Below are positions 57,327 to 64,000 of a stretch of DNA of 64,000 nucleotides, piece after piece (within the stretch, counting starts at the first letter, position 1; every line of letters starts with the position of its first letter). The position numbers and the translations under genes are program-made. The notes beneath the pieces were generated by a model. That model saw only the letters and a list, made by a program, of their open reading frames with translations, had not been told where the DNA came from and searched no databases. The stretch spans positions 1,178,001-1,242,000 of the forward strand of contig NZ_CP034767.1 of the NCBI RefSeq assembly GCF_004005995.1. The letters are read 5' to 3'. This stretch comes from Devosia sp. 1566 (lineage in GTDB: Bacteria; Pseudomonadota; Alphaproteobacteria; Rhizobiales; Devosiaceae).

Positions 57327-58196
57327 ATGCTGGAGCTGCTCGCCGATCCCAATGTATGGATCGCATTTGGTACCCTGACGGCGATGGAAATCGTCTTGGG
57401 GATCGACAACATCGTCTTCATCTCCGTGCTGGTGTCACGCCTGCCCAAGGAGCAGGCGGACCGGGCGCGCAAGATCGGTCTTGCACTGGCTCTCATCTTC
57501 CGCATCTTGCTGCTGCTGGTGATCAGCTGGATCATCAGCCTCACTCAGCCTGCGTTCAGCGCTTTCGGACTTGAGCTTTCCTGGAAGGACCTGATCCTCA
57601 TCGCCGGTGGCCTGTTCCTCGTCTACAAGGCCACCCACGAAATGCATGCTGCCATCGAGGAGCCTCATGAGGCCGATCTCGCGCAGAAGGCTACCGCAGC
57701 CTTCGCTGCGATTATTGGGCAGATCATCGTAATCGACGTGGTTTTTTCCATCGATTCCATCGTCACGGCGGTTGGCATGGCGGACCATGTCGAGGTGATG
57801 ATTGCGGCCGTGATCGTGGCTGTGGGCGTGATGTTTGTTGCATCCGGCCCGGTTGCCAAGTTTGTTGCCGATCACCCCACCACCAAGATGCTGGCGCTGG
57901 CCTTCCTGCTGTTGATCGGCATGTCCTTGGTCGCCGACGGGTTCGGCTTCCATATTCCCAAGGGCTATATCTATTCGGCCATGGGCTTCTCGGTACTGGT
58001 TGAGGCGATCAATATCATCGCCAAGAGCCGCAAGGCCAAGAGTGCCGCTCCCGTGGCTCCATTCACCGGACCTAGCGGCGCAATCAGCGGCAACTCTGGC
58101 GCGGCTGCGGCGACGACTCGCTCCCCGGGCAAGTCAACGCCCGTGAGCCGCGCGCAGTCGCGCCCCAAATCTGCGCCCCGCAAGCCTCGGAGCTGA
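57327..58196 (+). CDS. TerC family membrane protein
   Basis: A 289-residue membrane protein with seven or so transmembrane helices. Asp-containing membrane motifs typical of TerC are visible: MEIVLGIDNIVFISVL and VVFSIDSIVTAVGMADHVE. Family members export metals such as manganese, often during co-translational metalation of secreted enzymes. The C-terminal 60 residues are a basic, Pro/Ser/Ala-rich tail. It ends two bases before qor. Confidence 0.9.
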   Translation: MLELLADPNVWIAFGTLTAMEIVLGIDNIVFISVLVSRLPKEQADRARKIGLALALIFRILLLLVISWIISLTQPAFSAFGLELSWKDLILIAGGLFLVYKATHEMHAAIEEPHEADLAQKATAAFAAIIGQIIVIDVVFSIDSIVTAVGMADHVEVMIAAVIVAVGVMFVASGPVAKFVADHPTTKMLALAFLLLIGMSLVADGFGFHIPKGYIYSAMGFSVLVEAINIIAKSRKAKSAAPVAPFTGPSGAISGNSGAAAATTRSPGKSTPVSRAQSRPKSAPRKPRS

Positions 58197-58198
58197 GC

Positions 58199-59170
58199 AT
58201 GAGCAAGGCGATCGTCGTTCAACATACCGGTGGCCCAGAGGTCATGGAGTGGACGGACTGGCCTGTGGCCAGCCCGGGCGAGGGGCAGGTCGCCGTCCGC
58301 CAAACCGCGATCGGCCTCAACTTCATCGACACCTACCAGCGCTCGGGCCTTTATCCGCTGCAGACCCCGTTTGTTGCGGGCAATGAAGGCGCCGGCGTTG
58401 TTACCGAAGTTGGCCCAGGCGTGCAGGACCTCGCCGTTGGTGACCGGGTGGCTTACCAGGGGCAGGTCGGCGCCTATGCCGAGCAGCGCTTGTTGGCTGC
58501 GGACCGCGTCGTGCGCATCCCAGATGGCGTGGACGACCAAACCGCGGCAGCGGTGATGCTCAAGGGGCTTACTGCCTTTTATCTTCTGTTCAAGACCTGG
58601 CCGGTCCAATCGGGAGAAACCATTCTATGGCACGCTGCCGCAGGCGGCACAGGTCAGATCGCCACCCAGTGGGCCAAGTCCCTGGGGGTGCGCGTCATCG
58701 GCACGGCGGGGAGTGAGGAAAAAGTCGCCCTCGCCCTGCAGCATGGCTGCCAAGCGGTCATTAATTACAAGACCGAGGATTTTGCCGCCCGCGTGCGGGA
58801 GCTAACCGAGGGACGCGGCGTCGATGTGGTTTATGACGGCGTCGGCAAGGCCACGTTCGACAAGTCGCTTGATTGCCTTCGCCCCCGCGGATTGATGGTC
58901 AGCTTCGGCAATGCCTCGGGCGTGGTGTCCATTCCCGACCTCACCGTGCTGTCACGTAAGGGCTCGCTGTTCGTGACCCGGCCGATCAGCGTGCATTATT
59001 TCCCCCAACGCCGCGATCTGCTCGAGGGCGCCGAGGCCCTGTTCGGGGCAATCAGGTCGGGGGCGATCAAGGTCAATATCGGACGCACTTTCCCCCTCGC
59101 GCAAGCAGCCGAGGCACATCGCGCGCTCGAGGATCGGCAAACCACCGGCTCGGTGATCCTGCTGCCATAG
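58199..59170 (+). CDS. qor: NADPH:quinone oxidoreductase (zinc-independent MDR)
   Basis: A 323-residue medium-chain dehydrogenase/reductase without zinc ligands. GLNFIDTYQRSGLYPL and NEGAGVVTEVGPGVQDL are quinone-reductase segments, and WHAAAGGTGQIATQWAKSLG is the nucleotide site. FGNASGVVSIPDLTVLSRKG matches the E. coli Qor type. It lies two bases after the terC-like gene and probably shares its transcript; the pair precedes a tRNA gene. Confidence 0.92.
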   Translation: MSKAIVVQHTGGPEVMEWTDWPVASPGEGQVAVRQTAIGLNFIDTYQRSGLYPLQTPFVAGNEGAGVVTEVGPGVQDLAVGDRVAYQGQVGAYAEQRLLAADRVVRIPDGVDDQTAAAVMLKGLTAFYLLFKTWPVQSGETILWHAAAGGTGQIATQWAKSLGVRVIGTAGSEEKVALALQHGCQAVINYKTEDFAARVRELTEGRGVDVVYDGVGKATFDKSLDCLRPRGLMVSFGNASGVVSIPDLTVLSRKGSLFVTRPISVHYFPQRRDLLEGAEALFGAIRSGAIKVNIGRTFPLAQAAEAHRALEDRQTTGSVILLP

Positions 59171-59214
59171 GGGGATGGACAGCCAAACCGCCAGCGGCTA
59201 AACGCTGGCGCGTC

Positions 59215-59304
59215 GGGTAGGTGGCAGAGCGGTTGATTGCTCCGGTCTTGAAAACCGGCGAACGTGAAAGCGTTCCGGGGGTTCGAATCCCTCCCTACCC
59301 GCCA
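59215..59304 (+). tRNA. tRNA-Ser (TGA)
   Basis: A long-variable-arm tRNA with acceptor stem GGGTAGG/CCTACCC, anticodon stem CCGGT/ACCGG, loop CTTGAAA (anticodon TGA), variable arm GAACGTGAAAGCGTTC, T arm GGGGGTTCGAATCCCTC, discriminator G and encoded CCA. Confidence 0.95.
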
Positions 59305-59324
59305 ATCCCATAGTAGCAAACATT

Positions 59325-59480
59325 CTCCAGCGCGTAGGGCAGGGGTGGGAACCGCAGCTTCCGCGGGCCTTTGCGGCTGCACCTGTGGACTGCCCATCTA
59401 GCCTAAACGCCCGAAATGCTCTCTCTGACCTGTTTGTTCTCCAAAGCTGGGGACTTCCGCATTTTAGTCCCCAGCTTTTT
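59325..59480 (+). ncRNA. Candidate structured small RNA
   Basis: Between tRNA-Ser and a strong terminator (59443-59480) there is no credible reading frame, but the sequence folds. GGGCAG (59337-59342) pairs with CTGCCC (59390-59395), enclosing GCAGC/GCTGC and CGC/GCG helices. It could be a processed 3' transcript of the tRNA or an independent small RNA. No known RNA family (SRP, 6S, tmRNA) is recognised. Confidence 0.4.
59443..59480 (+). terminator. Strong Rho-independent terminator
   Basis: AAAGCTGGGGACT and AGTCCCCAGCTTT form a 13-bp stem with a 10-base loop, then TTTTTAG. It ends the tRNA-Ser transcript or the candidate small RNA. Confidence 0.85.
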
Positions 59481-59980
59481 AGCCGTGGCATCTCAGGCAC
59501 TTAGGCCGGGCCCCTGATTTGAGTTAGAGAGCCGGCTGTTGGATGGCAGCAGAGCCTGGCGTCGAACTTTCGCAGTTAGTGCCGCTTGCGAACAACGAAG
59601 CGTCGCACTTAACTGGCAGCAGCCAACCCCGAACGTGCACGTGCACGATACCCCTTCCGACTCGTTGACCTGCGCACATCGCGTGTTCGCGCGCTTGAAG
59701 CGGCGCGGGGCATGTAGCTCCGAGGGCAGCTTTGCGCCCCATTGCCGTCATCCAGCGCGTTCCAGAGATTTCCTAGAAGCAGACGTACACTGCTAAGGTC
59801 TATGCGCTGTGTATGTGAGCGAAGCGGATGCGCTTCAACGCTTATTCAAGAGGTCAAGCATAGCGGGCCGATGCAGTCTTGGTTCTCCGCAGTAGACAAC
59901 ACTGGTCCTCGTTACCAATCGCGCTGCTTGATGTGCGTAGCTGAGAGCTCTCACTGAAATTAAAATCAAGGAACCTCAGC
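59481..59980. other. Gap without a supported gene
   Basis: 500 bases of lower coding quality. Short frames exist in several directions but none has a ribosome site and a recognisable product. Confidence 0.5.
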
Positions 59981-61180
59981 TTATTTTTCCTTGCCTGGAG
60001 TTGGGTTTCGATCTGAACGGACCAGCTCGACCAAGACACTGGCCGCGATCGGGAGCACGTCGTCATCGAACGCATATTCGGGATGATGCAGCGCCACCCC
60101 GCCGTTGTGGCCGATGAACAGATAGGCGCCCGGAACAACATGCAGCATGTCGGAAAAATCCTCGCTACCCAGGCTTGGCCGCATGGTTTGGATGATCCGG
60201 TCGGCGCTGACAACCGAAGCGGCGCATGCCTTGGCCCGCTCCGTCATGTGAGCATCGTTAAATGTGACGCCAAAGAAGGGGCGGCTTTCAACCTTTGCCT
60301 TAAGGCCATGAGCCGCGGCAACGCCATTTGATGTTCGGTGCAAGGCCTGCCGAAGGATCTCGGCGACCTCCGGGTTGAAGTAGCGCAAGGTTCCGGCTAG
60401 GGCGGCGGTTTCCGGAAGCACGTTGTAAGCGGATCCGGCTTGGATCCGGGTAACAGAAAGAACCGCTGCCTCGATCGGATCGACGCTACGACTAACCGCG
60501 GTTTGCAGCGCCAAAACAAGCTCGCTGATTGCAGGAACAACGTCGAGTCCCAAATGGGGTTGAGCAGCATGGGCACCGCGACCCATGAGCGTGATATCAA
60601 AGAAATCTGCGCCAGCCATTACCGGACCAGGCATCACGGCAAGGCTGCCCAGCTTAAGGTCCGGCCAGTTGTGCCACCCGTAGATTTCATCACAGGGAAA
60701 GCGATCAAAGAGCCCGTCGGCCAACATGGCGCGCGCTCCGCCCAAGGCCTCTTCAGCGGGCTGGAAAATGAAGACAACGGTTCCAGCAAGGTCGACATTG
60801 CTGGCGAGGCAATGCGCAGCCATCAGCAGCGACGTCGTATGGCCATCGTGCCCGCAGCCGTGGAACACCCCATTCACCGTCGAGGCCCAGGGTACGTTGA
60901 GGCGTGACTGCATCGGCAGCGCGTCCATGTCCGCCCTAAGTCCAATGGTCGGCCCTTCCCTCCGTCCGCGCAGGACACCTACAACCCCAGTACCACCAAC
61001 ACCCGTGCTGCACTCAATGCCCCAATCGCGCAGCTTTTCTGCGACGATGCCGGCGGTCCGGTGTTCTCCAAAACCAATTTCAGGGTGGGCGTGAAGGTCC
61101 CGGCGCAGCGCCACGAAATCGGCGGCGTGGCGCTGGATAAAGGGGTGGATGTTCACTTGGGTCTCGCCATGATGCCGCAA
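59981..61180 (-). CDS. M20-family amidohydrolase (hippurate hydrolase type)
   Basis: A 399-residue peptidase/amidohydrolase of the M20D group. LRRDLHAHPEIGFGE, GLRADMDALPM and the metal-binding FHGCGHDGHTTSLLM are the signatures, followed by FIFQPAEEALGGARAML (catalytic Glu) and the dimerisation segment RGAHAAQPHLG. It hydrolyses N-acyl amino acids, hippurate-like or related amides; exact substrate open. It lies 35 bases past the sdaA gene on the same strand. Confidence 0.9.
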   Translation of the reverse strand: MRHHGETQVNIHPFIQRHAADFVALRRDLHAHPEIGFGEHRTAGIVAEKLRDWGIECSTGVGGTGVVGVLRGRREGPTIGLRADMDALPMQSRLNVPWASTVNGVFHGCGHDGHTTSLLMAAHCLASNVDLAGTVVFIFQPAEEALGGARAMLADGLFDRFPCDEIYGWHNWPDLKLGSLAVMPGPVMAGADFFDITLMGRGAHAAQPHLGLDVVPAISELVLALQTAVSRSVDPIEAAVLSVTRIQAGSAYNVLPETAALAGTLRYFNPEVAEILRQALHRTSNGVAAAHGLKAKVESRPFFGVTFNDAHMTERAKACAASVVSADRIIQTMRPSLGSEDFSDMLHVVPGAYLFIGHNGGVALHHPEYAFDDDVLPIAASVLVELVRSDRNPTPGKEK

Positions 61181-61215
61181 CGGCTTGGTTGATGGGGTTC
61201 TGAACAGGCTACCGG

Positions 61216-62610
61216 TCAGCAGACGGTGACGTTAGCTGCAAGGCCAGCAAGGCTGGTTTCCTTGTAGCGCTCGCTCATGTCGTGACCAGTTTGCCGCATG
61301 GTTTCGATACAAGCATCGAGCGAGACGACGTGAAGTCCATCTCCTTTGAGGGCCAGCGATGCAGCCGTGACGGCCTTAACCGCTCCAAACGCATTGCGCT
61401 CGATGCATGGGATCTGCACGAGGCCGGCCACCGGGTCGCAGGTCATCCCCAGATGATGCTCGAGCGCGATTTCCGCGGCGTTTTCCACTTGTCGGACGCT
61501 GCCGCCCATGATCGCGCAGATGCCGGCTGCTGCCATCGCCGAGGCTGATCCTACCTCGCCCTGGCATCCTACCTCCGCACCGGAAATAGAAGCATTGTGC
61601 TTGATGATGCCCCCAATCGCCGCCGCAGTCAGCAGGAAATCATGCACCTGCCTGCGCCCGCCGCCTGGGGTGAACTTGACGAAATATTGCAGCACCGCCG
61701 GCACTACGCCGGCGGCTCCATTGGTCGGAGCTGTCACAACCCGACCGCCGGCGGCATTTTCCTCATTCACTGCCATCGCGAAAAGGCTCAACCAGTCATT
61801 GGCCAGCATCAGGCTGGGCTGGTTCTGACGCGACGATGCTTCGAGCTGCTCGTGGATGTTTTTGGCGCGGCGATTGACCTTGAGGCCACCTGGCAAGATC
61901 CCGTCCTGCCTTAGGCCCCGCTCGATGCAACTCGACATCGCAGACCAGATGGCGTCCATGCCGCGATCGAGTTCGTAACGACTGCGCACCGTTTCTTCAT
62001 TGGCGCGCTTCATCTGAGCGATTGTCAGCCCCGACGCTTCTGCCATGGCCAGCATTTGGCTGGCCGTCTCGAAGGGATAGGGTATATCGCCCCGAACTGC
62101 TTGTAGCAGTGGGCCAGATGCCAATTCGTCCGCACTGACCACAAAGCCGCCGCCGATCGAAAAATAGGACTGGCGATAGATCACCTGCCCTGCTTCGTCC
62201 CGTGCGATAAATTGCATGCCATTAGGATGGCCGCGCAGTGGATTGCGCTTGTCGAGAACAAGATCGACGGCCGGACGGAAACGATAGGGCGGATGATCCG
62301 GCGGATGGACCTGCCCCTCCGCTTCGACACGCGCGACGATCGCATCAACCTGATCTGGATCGACAGAAGCGGGCAGGCATCCGCTCAAGCCCAGAATGAT
62401 CGAACGGACGGTGCCGTGCCCGACGCCAGTAAAGGCCAGCGAGCCGTGCAGTGACGCAGTCAGGGCCACCGGTTTGGAGCGAGCGGGCCTGGGCCGATCC
62501 AGCCTTGCCAGTTCATCAAGGAACCGGCCGGCAGCCGTCATCGGGCCCATCGTGTGCGAGCTCGAGGGTCCGATGCCGATCTTGAAGATGTCGAAGATCG
62601 AAAGAAACAT
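61216..62610 (-). CDS. sdaA: L-serine ammonia-lyase
   Basis: A 464-residue iron-sulfur L-serine dehydratase (single-chain type) converting L-serine to pyruvate and ammonia. The N-terminal beta domain has [14 protein letters not shown]. The alpha domain contains Cys positions for the cluster in [21 protein letters not shown] and [20 protein letters not shown], plus the C-terminal Cys tail ANVTVC that enters the active site. It is followed by the amidohydrolase gene and preceded by a binding-protein gene, suggesting an amino-acid or amide catabolic group. Confidence 0.95.
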   Translation of the reverse strand: MFLSIFDIFKIGIGPSSSHTMGPMTAAGRFLDELARLDRPRPARSKPVALTASLHGSLAFTGVGHGTVRSIILGLSGCLPASVDPDQVDAIVARVEAEGQVHPPDHPPYRFRPAVDLVLDKRNPLRGHPNGMQFIARDEAGQVIYRQSYFSIGGGFVVSADELASGPLLQAVRGDIPYPFETASQMLAMAEASGLTIAQMKRANEETVRSRYELDRGMDAIWSAMSSCIERGLRQDGILPGGLKVNRRAKNIHEQLEASSRQNQPSLMLANDWLSLFAMAVNEENAAGGRVVTAPTNGAAGVVPAVLQYFVKFTPGGGRRQVHDFLLTAAAIGGIIKHNASISGAEVGCQGEVGSASAMAAAGICAIMGGSVRQVENAAEIALEHHLGMTCDPVAGLVQIPCIERNAFGAVKAVTAASLALKGDGLHVVSLDACIETMRQTGHDMSERYKETSLAGLAANVTVC

Positions 62611-62685
62611 GAATGGGGCTCGCCCTTTGCGGCCATGTCGCCTAGGCAGATGCCGCGGGAACGAGGCGATCCCGCGGCTAGTTCT

Positions 62686-63681
62686 TTACGGAGCCACCAT
62701 CTTCAGATTGGTGTCCAGGAACTCGGATGTAAAGGCATCGGCCGGATCGAAGGGAGTCTGGATGTCGAAATAGGTTTCGACAAGTTCATAGGTCTGGGCA
62801 ACGCGATCGGCGTCTAGATAGCCGAGAGCTTCGGTGGTGGTGAACTCGTCGGCCATCAATTCCTTGACCCGGGTCCAGTGCTTGTTCATTTCGCCACGTT
62901 CAAGGCCACTGGCGCTTTCCGTGAGGGCATCGATGCAGGGATCGATGTTCGCCACGCACTCCGAATAGGCACGCTGCGTAACCCTAACGAACGCCGCGAC
63001 GGTGTCCCGATTGTTTTCAAGAAAATCAGCGTTGACGATAAAGGAATTTCCATAAGGATTGAGGCCCAGTTCGCTCCAGCGCACGAAGCCTAGGTCATCG
63101 CCAAAGGTTTCGACTTTGAGATCGTGCCCGTTATAAAAATCGGAAATGATGTCGACCTGGTCGGCGGCCAAGGTTGCCACCTTGGCTTGCGGTGTCACGT
63201 TGACAAAACTCACCGAGTCTACCGCCAACCCTGCCGCTTCTGCAAAGGCGGGCCACATCACCCGCGCCGCGTCGGCCGGCGGATTGCCGATCGTGTGACC
63301 GGCGAAATCGGCCACGGTCTCGATGCCCGAAGACTTCTTCCAGTAAAAAGCAAAAGGCGCCTGGGCGTAAAGGCTCATTACGGCGACCACATCGGCACCC
63401 ATGCTGCGGGCCACAAAGGCCGTTCCCAGTTCGGCAATGCCGATCGCATGCTTGCCTACGCCAACTGACTGCGCCGACATCGCCGAGCCGCTGCCTGCAT
63501 CGATCGTGAGGTTGATACCGGCTTCCTCGTACCAGCCCTGCTGTTTGGCATAATAGATCGGCGCGTGGTCGGCGCCAGGCGTCCAGTTCAACACAATACC
63601 GACCGCCTCCTGCGACTGCACTGTGGTGGAAGTCAGCGCAATTGCCGCAACTCCGGCCAATAATCCGATAGATTTCCTCAT
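62686..63681 (-). CDS. ABC transporter substrate-binding protein, NMT1/THI5 type
   Basis: A 331-residue periplasmic binding protein. Signal peptide (1-24, AGVAAIALTSTTVQSQ), then VLNWTPGADHAPIYYAKQQGWYEEAGINL, the NMT1/THI5 (SsuA-like) opening that binds the ligand. Relatives bind thiamine-pyrimidine precursors, taurine or riboflavin. No permease or ATPase gene of the system is in the window; they may lie beyond the end. Co-directional with sdaA, about 75 bases apart. Confidence 0.88.
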   Translation of the reverse strand: MRKSIGLLAGVAAIALTSTTVQSQEAVGIVLNWTPGADHAPIYYAKQQGWYEEAGINLTIDAGSGSAMSAQSVGVGKHAIGIAELGTAFVARSMGADVVAVMSLYAQAPFAFYWKKSSGIETVADFAGHTIGNPPADAARVMWPAFAEAAGLAVDSVSFVNVTPQAKVATLAADQVDIISDFYNGHDLKVETFGDDLGFVRWSELGLNPYGNSFIVNADFLENNRDTVAAFVRVTQRAYSECVANIDPCIDALTESASGLERGEMNKHWTRVKELMADEFTTTEALGYLDADRVAQTYELVETYFDIQTPFDPADAFTSEFLDTNLKMVAP

Positions 63682-63848
63682 GACGTCCCTCTTCCCCTTA
63701 AAGGCCTAGGTCAACGACCAGGCACAACCATCTCCAATGGTCCTGCGGGCGTACACGGGTGTCGACCGTGGGTACGATCTGCATTAAACAAACGCTAGAC
63801 CTGGGCCGGTCCCGCGTCAATAACCTGATCAACTGTTTGGTTGCCTCT

Positions 63849-64000
63849 ATGTCGAAGCTCACTGATGCGCCCGAAATCGGCGAGCCGCCGTCTCCGGCCA
63901 AGCCGAAGCGTCGGGTTGCCAAAAAATCGGATATCTCAAGTCGCGAACTGCTGCTGCGCGCTGCCAGCAAGGAATTCGCCACAAAGGGCCTGGAGGGTGC
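63849..64000 (+). CDS. TetR-family regulator, N-terminal fragment
   Basis: The frame from ATG 63849 runs off the window end. A Pro/Lys-rich N-terminal extension (residues 1-30) leads into SSRELLLRAASKEFATKGLEG, the first helices of a TetR DNA-binding domain. It is divergent from the binding-protein gene and may regulate that transport and catabolic group. Confidence 0.75.
   Translation, partial: MSKLTDAPEIGEPPSPAKPKRRVAKKSDISSRELLLRAASKEFATKGLEG

Noticed and set aside
59198..59500. A 100-residue minus-strand frame
   Set aside because: It covers the whole tRNA-Ser gene and its terminator; the frame is accidental.

Overview
The window is a GC-rich chromosomal segment from an alphaproteobacterium. 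Gene content and order point to Hyphomicrobiales, and a Devosia-like (Devosiaceae) genome is my best guess. Supporting signs are the linked order uvrA-ssb ... gyrA-coaD-ppiA-ppiB-queA-tgt, TrmFO, a DUF1127 protein, an IalB-family protein, a GAAC-N7-GAAC SOS box of the alphaproteobacterial type, and dispersed palindromic repeats. The genus is inferred; no rRNA is present to settle it.

Layout. 1-8,400: the end of an M23 peptidase, a DUF815 ATPase, then yajC-secDF followed by two genes whose products resemble the mitochondrial complex I assembly factors NDUFAF3 (Mth938 fold) and NDUFAF6 (phytoene-synthase fold), then a thioesterase, trmFO and two very small genes. 8,400-12,275: divergent uvrA and ssb with an SOS box between them. 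12,276-24,700: an accessory region. It starts with a duplicated 33-bp sequence at the ssb stop codon. Next come three tandem tyrosine recombinases overlapping by 4 bp, two small coiled-coil proteins and a RecD2-like helicase (12,533-20,562). The cargo-like tail holds an AAC(6')-like acetyltransferase, an ester cyclase, an SPW-repeat gene broken by a stop codon, an alpha-hydroxy-acid oxidase and a broken DJ-1/PfpI gene. 24,700-32,300: a secreted coiled-coil protein, a bile-salt-hydrolase-type amidase, a DUF2267 protein, an SDR, a secreted protein, an MMPL/RND exporter and a QorB-like reductase.

32,300-43,600 is housekeeping: gyrA, an MFS transporter, coaD, two cyclophilins, a 224-bp tandem repeat, queA, tgt, pgi and map. 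43,600-49,050: membrane and small proteins, tRNA-Lys, glmU and glmS. 49,050-59,300: recG divergent from sdhE-mfd, an ialB-like gene, a ubiH-like hydroxylase, terC, qor and tRNA-Ser. 59,300-64,000: a structured RNA candidate with a terminator, then a catabolic-looking minus-strand group (M20 amidohydrolase, L-serine deaminase, NMT1/THI5-type binding protein) facing a truncated TetR-type regulator.

The most unusual object is the 8-kb recombinase-trio/helicase module at 12,271-20,562. It resembles the recombinase-trio class of mobile elements (Tn554, RIT, Gamma-Mobile-Trio) in logic, but adds a second small coiled-coil protein and a complete RecD2-like helicase translated in the same coupled string.
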